From NCBI RefSeq assembly GCF_002101735.1, contig NZ_LQPE01000163.1, positions 113,396 to 177,395 of the forward strand: a stretch of 64,000 nt of DNA. The letters run 5' to 3'. Shown one piece after another: positions 24,384 to 33,422 of the stretch. A program made the translations under genes and the position numbers. The first letter of the stretch is position 1. Each line of letters starts with the position of its first letter. Below the pieces are notes generated by a model. The model was not told the DNA's origin. It did not search any database and worked only from the letters and a program-made list of their open reading frames with translations. This stretch comes from Mycobacterium kyorinense (GTDB lineage Bacteria > Actinomycetota > Actinomycetes > Mycobacteriales > Mycobacteriaceae).

Positions 24384-24425
24384 GCACAACCAACGCTCTG
24401 ACTGCGTATTGCTCGCACAACCAAC
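24384..24425 (+). repeat. Two 11-bp direct repeats, possible integrase arm-type sites
   Basis: GCACAACCAAC occurs at 24384-24394 and 24415-24425, 31 nt apart and 31 nt from the tRNA-derived repeat. Phage-type integrases bind short direct repeats beside the core crossover site, so these may be relics of arm-type sites. No matching copy is seen on the left side of the element. Confidence 0.4.
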
Positions 24426-24455
24426 ACAGCTTTTTGGTACAAACGCCGAGAGTGA

Positions 24456-24520
24456 CGGACTGTAAATCCGTCGGCGTATGCCTACCCAGGTTCGAAGCCT
24501 GGACCTGCCACCACGCTCAG
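24456..24520 (+). repeat. Right attachment-site repeat (tRNA-Tyr 3' fragment)
   Basis: This second copy of the 65-bp repeat starts in the anticodon stem and lacks the 5' half of the tRNA, so it is not a gene. It differs from the functional copy by T to G in the T loop (24497) and by one base after CCA (24514). The T-loop change would damage a real tRNA, consistent with decay of the displaced original 3' end after integration. Confidence 0.85.
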
Positions 24521-24611
24521 CGGCCACGCCTTGGGACGTGAACCGCTCAGCCGACATTCGGGTAGCCGACTACCCTAGTCGGCTATCGCCCGCGTGGTGA
24601 GAATCCCTCAC

Positions 24612-25457
24612 ATGGCTGTTCCCCTGTCTACGCCCCCGCCGGGGCCATTGCCGCGCCTGCCCGAACCCACAAGCGTCGACGACGTCGCGCGCAATCTCGA
24701 TCGGATCATCGACTGGTCGATCAACGCCGAGAGCACCATCGGCTACTTCGCCGTGCTGTACAAACGGGCGACCTTCGCCGTGCGGCAAGGCCTGCAAGAC
24801 GGCGCGTTCAAGGATCCGCAACAGATGCAGCGGTTCGACCTCGTTTTCGCCAAGCGCTACTTCGACGCGCTGAATGCGTATTTCCATCCGCACGCCTATC
24901 ACGGGGTGACGGCGCCGTGGGAGGTCTCGTTCGTCGGGCAGGCGGACAGCGACGCAACCATGATCCAGCACATGATGACCGGGCTGAACGCCCACATCTG
25001 TTTCGATTTGGGTGTCAGCGCCGCGACCGTCGCGCCTCATACCCTGCAAGATCTGGAGCCGGATTTCTTTCGCGTCAACGCCCTGCTGGGCAGCCAGGTC
25101 CCCGGCTTGCTCGACATCATCGAGAAGCTGTCACCGGAGTTCCGCCGGATCCGCTGGTTGGTGCCGAACGAGACCTTTTGGATCCGACGGCTGATCGTCA
25201 AATTCCGTACGGGCGCTTGGTGGTTCGCCGTTGCTCTGGCCGAAAATCCGGCCCAGGCGAAGCAGAAGATGGTCAACCAGTCGGCGTGGACGTCGGCGCT
25301 GGGCGCCTGGTACCTGGACCCGCCGGAAAAGTGGAGACCTTTCCACCACATCGTCAATGTCATCAGCAAGCGGGAAAGCCACAACGTCGGCGCGAACATA
25401 GCCGCGCTGGCGGGCATCGCCGAAAAACCGCACCCGCTGATCAAGAAGCTGCTCTGA
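24612..25457 (+). CDS. DUF5995 family protein
   Basis: This 281-aa all-helical protein has conserved blocks SVDDVARNLDRIIDWSI, FAKRYFDALNAYFHPHAY and WEVSFVGQADSDATMIQHM, typical of DUF5995 proteins in actinobacteria. The conserved His residues (MIQHMMTGLNAHICFDLG) might bind metal. No signal peptide or membrane helix is visible; function is unknown. The ATG at 24612 is chosen; GTG codons at 24594 and 24597 would add five or six residues. It ends one base before the stop of the convergent FAD oxidoreductase gene. Confidence 0.75.
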   Translation: MAVPLSTPPPGPLPRLPEPTSVDDVARNLDRIIDWSINAESTIGYFAVLYKRATFAVRQGLQDGAFKDPQQMQRFDLVFAKRYFDALNAYFHPHAYHGVTAPWEVSFVGQADSDATMIQHMMTGLNAHICFDLGVSAATVAPHTLQDLEPDFFRVNALLGSQVPGLLDIIEKLSPEFRRIRWLVPNETFWIRRLIVKFRTGAWWFAVALAENPAQAKQKMVNQSAWTSALGAWYLDPPEKWRPFHHIVNVISKRESHNVGANIAALAGIAEKPHPLIKKLL

Positions 25458-25458
25458 C

Positions 25459-27162
25459 CTAGCGTCGCCCGCGACGCGTGATCGCCAGCAGCACGCGGGC
25501 CAGCGGGCCGCTGTGGCGCGGTTTGCCGTCGGGCTTGACCCGGATGGGCGGCTTGACGACCTGCCGGCCCAGCCGCCAGCGCAGTTGGTCCAGCTTGCGA
25601 AATGGTGCCAGCACGGCGGGTTCGCGCAGTTTCCAGATCGCGCAGCGCGACGCCGGCGAACCGGCCGCGTCCAGGATGCCGTTGACCGCGCGGCGCGCCG
25701 CTTCGTTCGCGGCCTCCATCGTCGCCAAATCGGTGTAGGTGCGGACGAAGTCGGCGGCCAGGAAGAAGTTGGGTATCGCGGTGACCGCGTCGGGCCGGTC
25801 CGCCCACGAGCCCGCGGTGTTGACCAGCAGCGGCTCCAAATTGGTCGCCCCGGTCGGGTTCGGCTGCTGGATCGCGGGATCCAGGAACCAGCTGTGCACG
25901 TTGGCGGCGTCGAGCGAGCCGTCGTCGATGGCGTCGACGAGCTCGGCCCACACTTCCTCGCGGATCTCGGCCGGGGTGCAGTGCATCGCAATCTTTTTGA
26001 CGTGCCCGCCCTTGCGTTTCCACTCCGAGATGTCGACCGACAGGATTCCGTTGACCAGCCCGTCGCCGCGCTTCTCCAAGTCGATGCCGGGCCAGAACTG
26101 GGCTTGCGAGATCGCGGTGAGCGCCCACTGCGAGTCGATGAAAATCGCATGCCCGTGTACCAGCGGCACATCGCGGTACAGGTAGAACATGGCGCCGTTC
26201 ATCCAGCGCACGACCAGTGCCGGCAGCGCCGCCAGCCGCGGCTCCGCGGCGCTCAGTGCGGGCGACACCAGCATGCGCAGCCGCTCGACCGGTAGCGCCG
26301 CCACGTAATAGTCGGCGTGCACCCGCTCCGGACCGCCGGGACCGGAAATCGTCACACCGGTGATGTGGTGTCCCTTGCAGTCGATTTCGTCGACCTCGCA
26401 GCCGCCGCGCAGTGTGACGCCCATGCCGCGCAGGTAGCTGACCCACGGGTCGATCCACACCTCGCTGGTCGGGCCGTCCAGCACCCGGTCCATCCGCCCG
26501 TCGCCGCGTACCAGGTCGTACATCAGCTGGCATAGGATCAATCCGCCTGTGCGCGCCGACATTTCACGCGCGCGTGCGGCGACCAGGGTTCGGGTCATCC
26601 CGTCGGCCAGGAACTTCTGGAACGCGGGAGAGCGCTGTTCGGCGCCCATGAACTGCCACCAGCTGACCTGCTCCCATTCGTCGAAGCGGCGTTCGTCGCA
26701 GGAGCACATCAGCGTCAGCAGGCGATCGAAGAACCAGGCCAGTTCGCCCGGCGGAATGCCCAGGCCGACACCGGTTTCCCACATGAACCGGATCATCACC
26801 TCGATGTCGTCCAGCGACGTCGGCCGTTCGGCGATCCCGACGATCTCGTTGCGATGACCGTCTTGGGCCAGCAGCATTCGCGTCGACGCGGTGAGATGGG
26901 TTGCCACGGTTCCGTTGGCGCCTGGGATTCGGGCCATCGTGTCGGGGATGTGGCGGTAGAAGCCGGGGAAGAACCGGAATCCGTGCTCGGCCGGCAGGTC
27001 TTCGCGGTGACCGGTTCCCGAGCCCGGCACCGGCATCGAGCGGGCCTTGCCGCCGAACGCGTCGCGCTGCTCGTAGACGGTGACGTCGAATCCGCGTTCG
27101 GCGAGTTCGTGTGCGGCGGTCAGCCCGCCGACTCCGCCGCCCAGCACCGCGACCGATGTCAC
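25459..27162 (-). CDS. FAD-dependent amine-oxidase-type oxidoreductase (phytoene desaturase/HpnE-like)
   Basis: This 567-aa flavoprotein has the N-terminal dinucleotide motif VAVLGGGVGGLTAAHELAERG and the following GGKARS and AEHGFRFFPGFYRHIPDTM. These features link it to the phytoene desaturase/hydroxysqualene dehydroxylase group of the amine-oxidase superfamily. The C-terminal FAD motif region (AIPNFFLAADFVRTYTDLA) is present. Substrate unknown, probably a lipid or isoprenoid. The GTG at 27162 overlaps the TGA of the upstream adenylate-cyclase gene (GTGA), so the two are translationally coupled. Confidence 0.8.
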   Translation of the reverse strand: MTSVAVLGGGVGGLTAAHELAERGFDVTVYEQRDAFGGKARSMPVPGSGTGHREDLPAEHGFRFFPGFYRHIPDTMARIPGANGTVATHLTASTRMLLAQDGHRNEIVGIAERPTSLDDIEVMIRFMWETGVGLGIPPGELAWFFDRLLTLMCSCDERRFDEWEQVSWWQFMGAEQRSPAFQKFLADGMTRTLVAARAREMSARTGGLILCQLMYDLVRGDGRMDRVLDGPTSEVWIDPWVSYLRGMGVTLRGGCEVDEIDCKGHHITGVTISGPGGPERVHADYYVAALPVERLRMLVSPALSAAEPRLAALPALVVRWMNGAMFYLYRDVPLVHGHAIFIDSQWALTAISQAQFWPGIDLEKRGDGLVNGILSVDISEWKRKGGHVKKIAMHCTPAEIREEVWAELVDAIDDGSLDAANVHSWFLDPAIQQPNPTGATNLEPLLVNTAGSWADRPDAVTAIPNFFLAADFVRTYTDLATMEAANEAARRAVNGILDAAGSPASRCAIWKLREPAVLAPFRKLDQLRWRLGRQVVKPPIRVKPDGKPRHSGPLARVLLAITRRGRR

Positions 27163-30100
27163 GACAGGATCTTTTCCGCCCGCGCGTATTCGGGCCACCG
27201 CGCGTCGCCGGGGAAGCGGTCGACGACGTCGGCCAGCGCCGACCGGTCGCCGTCGCCGTGCAACTCGAAGCTATCCAGCACGCATCGCAATTCGAACAAC
27301 GTCGCGCCCTGCTTCCGGGCGAATTCGAGTGCGGTGCGCAGCGCCTCGTGTTGCTGCGACGGCTCCGGCAACGTGTGGGCCCGCACGCGCATCAACTCGG
27401 CGTCGTGGAAGTGCATCCCGGTCTCGTGCGCGTGCTGCAGCGCCCAGTCCAACCGCTTACGCGCCTCTTCCGGCCGGGCCGCCGCAGTCAGGAGTCGGCC
27501 GATCACCGAGTCGTGGAAAGTGAGATAGACGTTGAGATGCAGGTGCCGGGAGGCGTCCACCCACCCGGCGATTTTCCTGGCCCGGCTGATCAGGGTGTCC
27601 GGGTCGGCGCCGGCGCTCAATGCCGCGAGGCCCTTCACCGTCGCATGTTGGGTCGCGGCAACCCCTTGCCACATGTCGAGACCCGATTGCTCGCTGAGCC
27701 GGCGAAGGTCGGCGACCACGGCGGCGGCCTGCTCGAATTGGCCCGCCTCCGAGTACAGCCAAATCGTCGCGAAGTCGAGATGTGCTCTGTTGTAGACGTT
27801 TTGCGGGAACGCCAGGGCGTCGCAGCGCCGGGCGGCTTCGGCCAGCTCCGCGTAGGCGCGATCGAGGTCGCCGCACACCATGTGTGTTCGCGCCAAGTAG
27901 ATGTGCGCCGCGGCGATGGGGTCGTCGGCAATCCACCACGCCGCGCCTAATTCGCCCGGGTCGGCGGCGGAGCGGTCGGCCAGCGCGCGCAGCAGATGTT
28001 CGCGAGCGGCCGGGAAGTCGCCCTCCAGCCAAATGACCCCGCCCAGTGAGGATTCGATCGCCGGATAGCTCCAGAGCCGGTCCGGCGGAATCCGGCTGGA
28101 CAGCGAGTCGATCAGTTCCCGCAGCCGGCGCAGCTCGGCCCTGTTGTAGTAGTAGGCGATCATCGCGGTCAAGGTCAGGAACAGCTCGTCCTGGTACATG
28201 CCGCTGCTCGCCAACTGGAGGCAGCGTTCGACCTCGGCGGGTCCCTCCCCGCTCATGCTGCCCTGCACGGCGCCGGCCAAAAAACCGCGCTCCAGCCGGA
28301 TCGCGATCTCTTTGCGGTCGCGTTCCGGTCCTTTGGGACAATGGGCGAGCTGGTTGACGGCGTCGGTCAGGCAGGCGCGGGCCTCGGCGATGGCGCCGCG
28401 GCGACGGGCGTCGACCGAGGCTTTCTGGTAGGCGGCGACGGCCTCGTCGTACAGGTGGGCCTGCTCGAAATGGTCTGCGACCACACGCCAATCAGGCTCG
28501 ACGGTGGTGGCCGCGTCGACCAGCGCGCGGGCGGTGCGGGCGTGCAGGTCGCGGCGTAGCGACGGCGGCGCCAGTTCGGCGGCCACCTCGCGCAGCAGCT
28601 CGTGGCGAAATCGCCAGCCGTCGTTGCCGCTGAGTTCGAGCACCCGCGCCCGCACGAGTTCGGCGGCAATGTCGTCGACGTCCTCGGCGTCGCGGCCGAC
28701 CACGGCGCGAAGCAAGGCGATGTCGCCGGAGCGCCCGATGACGGCGGCCGCTTCCGCGACCGGCACCGCATCGGCGTGGGGGCGATGCAGCCTGGCGAAC
28801 AGCGGCTCGTACAGCGCCTCGGGCACTCCGAATTTGGCGTCGAGTTCGCCGACGACGTGTTCGAGGTAGAACGGCACACCGTCGCAGCGGCGGCGCACCG
28901 CAGCCCGCTGCGCATCGGTCAGTGCCGGATCCAACGCGTCGATCAGCGCGTCGGATTGCTCGTCGGTCAACGGTGCAAGGTCGAAAAGCGTTACTGGCCA
29001 ATCGGATTGCATCCACCCGTCCTCGCGGCCGGTCAATACCACCAGCAGGCGGCCGTCGGCGGCTCCCAGCAACGCGGTGATCAGTTCCAGAGTGGACGGG
29101 TCGAACCAGTGCACGTCCTCGGCGACCACCAACCCCGCTCGATCGCCGATGCGCGCCAACACGTACTGGCGCACGGCCGCGCCGATCGACTGGTACAGCG
29201 CGTGGCCTTCGACTGCGGCCGGGTGGTAGCCGTGCTCGGGGCCGACGCCCAGCACCGGCGCCAAGAGCGGCACCGTGCTTTCGGGATCCATTGCGCGGGA
29301 GACTAATTCGTCCTGCAACAGGCGAAGTCGCTCCGGGCCGTCGGTGAGCCGGGTGATGCCGCAGTGCCGCTCCAACAGCATGCGCACCGGGTGCAGGCCG
29401 GTGTCGGTGTGCAGCGGGGAGCCGATCAGCTCCACGACCGGTGCGCCCGCGGCCCGGGCCAATCCGGCGGCCTCGCCGGCGAGCCGGGTCTTGCCGATTC
29501 CAGGCTCGCCGCGAAGTGCGACGCCGGGAATGGTCAGCGTGCCCTCGCTTGCCCGCTGCCAGCTGTGCTGCAGCCAGTCGTGTTCCCGGTCGCGCCCGAT
29601 CAGCGGCAGCGGACGCAGCGGCGGGGCGCTCGGCCGCTCGGTGACCACCCGGTGATGCGGGATCAATCCGTCGACGCCCTTCACCGCGGCCGGCGGGCGC
29701 GCGCTGAGCTCGAACGCGTCGCGCACCAGCGGCGCCACCGCGTCGGACACCGCGACGGTGCCGGGCTCGGCCAGCCCGGAGATGCGGGCCGTCAGGTTGG
29801 CGGCGAATCCGTAGACGTCGTCCTGGTCGGTGTCGAGGTAGACCAGGCCGCGGTGGATGCCGACCCGCACGTTGATCGGCGCGCCAAACTTGCGGCTGGC
29901 CTGCTCGCTGAGCTGGGCCACCGCCCGGGTGATGTCCATCCCGGCCGCGATCGCGCGCCGCAGGTCGTCCTCGTGTGCCTTGGGATGGCCGAACACCGCC
30001 AGCAGCCCGTCGCCCTTGATCGAGCAGATATGGCCCTCGTACCGGTCGATCAGCCGGGACACCTCGTCGCGGTAACGGCCCACCAGCGTGCGATAGGTCT

Positions 30101-30344
30101 CCGGCTCCAACCGGGTGGACAGCACCGTCGAATCCACCAGGTCGGCGAACATGATTGTGAGGCGGCGGATTTCGCCGTACCGGGCGGGAGCGGCGAGCAG
30201 GTCCTCGGCCTCCGGATTGCCGCGGTCGACGGAAAGGACCTGTCCGGCAAGGGTGGTCGCGGTCGCGCGGTCGCCCGCATTGATGGCCCGCACCGCGCGG
30301 TCCAGCAATTCGTTGATCGTCGTATTGGATTGGTCAGGGCTCAC
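27159..30344 (-). CDS. Class III adenylate cyclase fused to AAA ATPase and TPR-like region
   Basis: In this 1061-aa multidomain protein residues about 55-235 form a class III cyclase domain with metal aspartates in FADLVDST (Asp68, Asp71), the KGDGLLAVFG motif and the transition-state region VRVGIHRG. An AAA/STAND ATPase follows from about 265, with Walker A GEPGIGKTRL and Walker B-like GLVVAEDVHWFD. The C-terminal half is helical and TPR-like. There is no C-terminal LuxR helix-turn-helix, so it is a signalling enzyme more than a transcription factor. Mycobacteria have many of these. The GTG at 30344 is the start. It is divergent from a GH16 gene. Confidence 0.88.
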   Translation of the reverse strand: MSPDQSNTTINELLDRAVRAINAGDRATATTLAGQVLSVDRGNPEAEDLLAAPARYGEIRRLTIMFADLVDSTVLSTRLEPETYRTLVGRYRDEVSRLIDRYEGHICSIKGDGLLAVFGHPKAHEDDLRRAIAAGMDITRAVAQLSEQASRKFGAPINVRVGIHRGLVYLDTDQDDVYGFAANLTARISGLAEPGTVAVSDAVAPLVRDAFELSARPPAAVKGVDGLIPHHRVVTERPSAPPLRPLPLIGRDREHDWLQHSWQRASEGTLTIPGVALRGEPGIGKTRLAGEAAGLARAAGAPVVELIGSPLHTDTGLHPVRMLLERHCGITRLTDGPERLRLLQDELVSRAMDPESTVPLLAPVLGVGPEHGYHPAAVEGHALYQSIGAAVRQYVLARIGDRAGLVVAEDVHWFDPSTLELITALLGAADGRLLVVLTGREDGWMQSDWPVTLFDLAPLTDEQSDALIDALDPALTDAQRAAVRRRCDGVPFYLEHVVGELDAKFGVPEALYEPLFARLHRPHADAVPVAEAAAVIGRSGDIALLRAVVGRDAEDVDDIAAELVRARVLELSGNDGWRFRHELLREVAAELAPPSLRRDLHARTARALVDAATTVEPDWRVVADHFEQAHLYDEAVAAYQKASVDARRRGAIAEARACLTDAVNQLAHCPKGPERDRKEIAIRLERGFLAGAVQGSMSGEGPAEVERCLQLASSGMYQDELFLTLTAMIAYYYNRAELRRLRELIDSLSSRIPPDRLWSYPAIESSLGGVIWLEGDFPAAREHLLRALADRSAADPGELGAAWWIADDPIAAAHIYLARTHMVCGDLDRAYAELAEAARRCDALAFPQNVYNRAHLDFATIWLYSEAGQFEQAAAVVADLRRLSEQSGLDMWQGVAATQHATVKGLAALSAGADPDTLISRARKIAGWVDASRHLHLNVYLTFHDSVIGRLLTAAARPEEARKRLDWALQHAHETGMHFHDAELMRVRAHTLPEPSQQHEALRTALEFARKQGATLFELRCVLDSFELHGDGDRSALADVVDRFPGDARWPEYARAEKILS

Positions 30345-30427
30345 ATACGCCTCCGGCCCCCGAAGGCTCCCCCGAGAGGCTAACGATACGCGTGTGACCA
30401 GCGATGTTCAGCAAATCGACGCAAGTA

Positions 30428-30443
30428 GAGTAGAGCTTTACTC
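30428..30443. promoter_or_regulatory. 16-bp imperfect palindrome between the cyclase and GH16 genes
   Basis: GAGTAg-AGCT-tTACTC is symmetric apart from one pair. It lies in the divergent intergenic region 30345-30467, 84 nt upstream of the cyclase start and 25 nt before the GH16 start. It could be a repressor operator for GH16 or for both genes. Support is the symmetry only. Confidence 0.35.
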
Positions 30444-30467
30444 GCGTCGGATGCAGGCGGTACTCGC

Positions 30468-31277
30468 ATGGGTAGTCTGCATGGGATGGATCGACGCAGC
30501 ATGATGATGATGACGGGGTTCGGCCTGCTGACCGCCGCGATTCCCGTTCCCACGGCAAAGGCCGCGCCGCCCGCGGCATCCGGGAACTACCTGTTCCACG
30601 ACGAGTTCGACGGCCCGGCCGACTCGGCCCCCGACCGGTCGAAATGGATGGTGGCGCGGGCCCGCGAGTCGATGAAGGACCCGACGTACTGGGAACGGCC
30701 GGAAAACGTCGGCCAATACCGCGACGACCGCAAGAACGTGTTCCTCGACGGCAACTCGAATTTGGTGCTGCGCGCCGCAAAAGAGGGCAACACCTATTAC
30801 AGCGGCAAAGTGCAAGGCTCGTGGCGCGGCGGCATCGGCCACACCTGGGAAGCCCGGATCAAGCTCAACTGCCTGACCGCCGGTTGCTGGCCCGCGTTCT
30901 GGCTCGGCAACGACAACAACGGCGAAATCGACATCATGGAGTGGTACGGCAACGGCAACTGGCCGTCGGCCACCACCGTCCACACCAAGGCCAACGGCGC
31001 CGAATGGGCGACGCACAACATCGCGCTGGACAGCGCGTGGCATACCTGGCGATGCCAGTGGGACGACGCCGGCATGCGGTTCTGGCAGGACTACACCGAC
31101 GGCGCGGCGCCGTATTTCACTGTTCCGGCGCGCTCGATTGCCGACTGGCCGTTCAACGACCCCGGCTACCAGGTGTTTCCGGTGCTAAACCTGGCCGTCG
31201 CCGGGTCGGGCGGCGGCGATCCCGGGCCGGGAACCTATCCGGCCGAGATGCTCATCGACTGGATACGGGTCTGGTAA
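30468..31277 (+). CDS. Secreted GH16 beta-glucanase-like protein with Tat-type signal
   Basis: This 269-aa glycoside hydrolase family 16 protein contains the catalytic motif ExDxxE as GEIDIMEWYGNG, preceded by HTWEARIKLNC and WPAFWLGNDN. The N-terminus (MDRRSMMMMTGFGLL) carries a twin-arginine type signal, so it is exported folded. It resembles M. tuberculosis Rv0315, which keeps the GH16 fold. Expected activity is endo-1,3-beta-glucan cleavage, though a binding role is possible. The ATG at 30468 adds six residues before the ATG at 30486; either is plausible. The 3' end overlaps the convergent FUSC gene by 26 nt. Confidence 0.86.
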   Translation: MGSLHGMDRRSMMMMTGFGLLTAAIPVPTAKAAPPAASGNYLFHDEFDGPADSAPDRSKWMVARARESMKDPTYWERPENVGQYRDDRKNVFLDGNSNLVLRAAKEGNTYYSGKVQGSWRGGIGHTWEARIKLNCLTAGCWPAFWLGNDNNGEIDIMEWYGNGNWPSATTVHTKANGAEWATHNIALDSAWHTWRCQWDDAGMRFWQDYTDGAAPYFTVPARSIADWPFNDPGYQVFPVLNLAVAGSGGGDPGPGTYPAEMLIDWIRVW

Positions 31278-33336
31278 CCGCCTCCTCGGCGCCCAGCTCG
31301 ACGGCGGCGGTGACCACGGCCCGGTCGATCTGGCGCAGCGCGTGCAGGGCAGCCAGCAGACGGGAGCCGTCCAGCTCGCGGGCAAGAGTCTCGGCGGCGT
31401 CGAGGTGGTCGGTGGCAGGGGCGACACTCGCCTTGCCGTCGCGCGCGGCGTCCAGAGCCTCGACATTGCGGCGGACCTGCGCGGCCGCGGCGCTCACGGC
31501 GTCGGCCAGCTCAGGCGGCGCGTCGTCGTAACTGTTGCGAGCCAGCGTCCGTCCGTAGTGGTCGCAGGCGGCGAGCATCCGTAGCCCGCGGCGGATGCTG
31601 CGGCGCCCGGACAGCCCGGCGACCCCGGCCATCAGCGGCTTGGCCGTGAGCCGGTACTGCTGCAGGTTGCGGTCGAGTTGACGGGCCAGGTCCGTCGGGT
31701 TGCCGGCGGCCTTGCCGAGCAGCGACGACGCCGATGCGTCGATCAGGTTGGACAGCGTCGTGAAAAACGTGTGGGCGTCGTCGCGGATGGCTTTTCGGGT
31801 GTCGGTCGGCAGCACCAGGATCGCGACCGCGGCGCCGATTACCGCGCCGATCGCGGTCTCTTCGATGCGCAGCAACAGCAGGTGGACGGTGAACTGGCCC
31901 AGCAGGCCGTACAGCAAAGCCAGCATCGTGGTGATCCAGAAGATCATCATGCTGTAGGCGATCTTCATGACATACAAGGCGCAGAATAGACACACGAAGA
32001 TCAGGACCAGCGAGGCGCCGCGGTCACCGGAGACCAGCGTGGCGATCAGCACGCCGCTCGGCACACCGAGCGCGGTGCCGAGGAGTCGCTGCCAGCCTTT
32101 GGTGAGGGTTTCGCCCCAGGAGTTGGTGCCGGCGAAGGTGACGAACGCCGCGATCACCGCCCAGTACCAGCGCGCCGGGGATACCAGTTCGCCGACGACG
32201 ATCGCCAGCGATGCGGCGACGGCGACTTGAATGGCTTGCCGGGTGGTCGGCCGCAGACCGGGTTCGGGAGGTTCGCTTTCGACGGGCGTGGGCGCCCAGC
32301 TTCCGGGGTGTTCGACTCGCGCGCGGATTTCGGAAGTTGCTGTGGCCGTGGCGATTATCGCCATCGCGAGGCGCCGGGCCCGGTCGGTTGGCCGCTGGTC
32401 GAGTATCCGCTGCGCCATGGCCGCCGCTTGGTCGAGCCCGCCGCGGTCCGGCAGCCGGATGGCACTGGCCAGCTGGGTGAGCGCCGCGGCCAGTTCGGCG
32501 CGGTCCGCGGCCGGAATGTCGGCGGTGGCGGCTCGCGCCCCGGCGGTGGCGACCCGCTCGACGGTGAGTTCGGCGTCGAACAGCCACAGCGCCAATTGCT
32601 CGCCGGTGAGCCCGGGCAGCGTCGCCGGATTGACCTTGTCTTCGAGCTGGCTCTGGACCATCAGGGCGGTCTCGTTGAGCCGGGCGATCCGGGCCCGCAG
32701 GCGGCGGCGCCGTCGCTCGTCGAGCCGGCCGGTTTTTAGTCCCTCCGCGGTGGTGTCGACGACGATCGCCATCCGGGCACGCAGCGCGCGCAGGGTGGCC
32801 GACAGCACGCGTTCGGGCCGATCGGGCAGTACATAGGTGGCGAACACAAAGCTGCACAGCGTGCCGACGAGCACGGCCCCGATCAGCCAGGGCAGCTCGG
32901 CCGTGGTGGCCCGCAAGAACAGGGTGAAGAAGTAGGCCATGAACAGGACCATGCCCAGCGCCCGTCCGCGCGGGCCGAAGCGGCGGATGTAGACCGCGAC
33001 GAACACCACCGCCACGAACACGACGTCGCTGACCAGCTTGTGCGGCGCCAACAGCGTGCCGGCGGAGATGGCCGCCGCGGCGGGCACCGGCAGCAGCGCC
33101 ATCGTGAGCTTCTGCTGCCGGGGATCGGGCTCGTTGACCGAACGCGCCGCGACCATCGTGATCAGCACCCCGAGCAGCGCCACGGTCACCGGCTGACCGG
33201 TGGCCTTGGCCAGCAGGAAAAGGATCACCAGCGCGCATGCCAGAGCCGCCGTCGTCCTCGTGGCCATCCGCAGCCGCAGCGCGCCGGGGTCGGAGCCGAT
33301 TAGCCAGTTCAGCGTCCGCTCGAACCGCCCGCGCAC
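31252..33336 (-). CDS. FUSC-family inner membrane protein
   Basis: This 694-aa protein has two clusters of hydrophobic helices (about 28-165 and 375-505), each followed by a cytoplasmic helical domain. This is the duplicated layout of fusaric-acid-resistance/FUSC and aromatic acid exporter (AaeB-like) proteins. The signature region AFVTFAGTNSWGETLTKGWQ is followed by RLLGTALGVPSGVLIATL. It is probably a pump or a partner of one; the substrate is unknown. The start is the GTG at 33336. It is divergent from galT (86 bp). Confidence 0.8.
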   Translation of the reverse strand: MRGRFERTLNWLIGSDPGALRLRMATRTTAALACALVILFLLAKATGQPVTVALLGVLITMVAARSVNEPDPRQQKLTMALLPVPAAAAISAGTLLAPHKLVSDVVFVAVVFVAVYIRRFGPRGRALGMVLFMAYFFTLFLRATTAELPWLIGAVLVGTLCSFVFATYVLPDRPERVLSATLRALRARMAIVVDTTAEGLKTGRLDERRRRRLRARIARLNETALMVQSQLEDKVNPATLPGLTGEQLALWLFDAELTVERVATAGARAATADIPAADRAELAAALTQLASAIRLPDRGGLDQAAAMAQRILDQRPTDRARRLAMAIIATATATSEIRARVEHPGSWAPTPVESEPPEPGLRPTTRQAIQVAVAASLAIVVGELVSPARWYWAVIAAFVTFAGTNSWGETLTKGWQRLLGTALGVPSGVLIATLVSGDRGASLVLIFVCLFCALYVMKIAYSMMIFWITTMLALLYGLLGQFTVHLLLLRIEETAIGAVIGAAVAILVLPTDTRKAIRDDAHTFFTTLSNLIDASASSLLGKAAGNPTDLARQLDRNLQQYRLTAKPLMAGVAGLSGRRSIRRGLRMLAACDHYGRTLARNSYDDAPPELADAVSAAAAQVRRNVEALDAARDGKASVAPATDHLDAAETLARELDGSRLLAALHALRQIDRAVVTAAVELGAEEAVTRPVSSR

Positions 33337-33422
33337 CCGTGACCGCCTCCTTCTGCCTTCCTCATCGTTACTGCACTGTGGCGCCGCGGCCCAAACGCGG
33401 CGGTCGATTAGTCTTCGACATC

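Larger units (their letters stand above)
24217..24611. other. Non-coding right end of the tRNA-Tyr insertion and its junction
   Basis: No gene is supported in these 395 nt. They hold the start-side flank of the WXG gene, two 11-bp direct repeats (24384-24394 and 24415-24425) and the right-hand tRNA fragment (24456-24520). About 90 nt of ordinary intergenic sequence before the DUF5995 gene follow. Open frames here are short and lack recognisable motifs. Confidence 0.6.

Noticed and set aside
24456..24513. Second tRNA-Tyr gene
   Set aside because: Only the 3' half is present, without acceptor 5' strand or D arm; it is an attachment-site copy.
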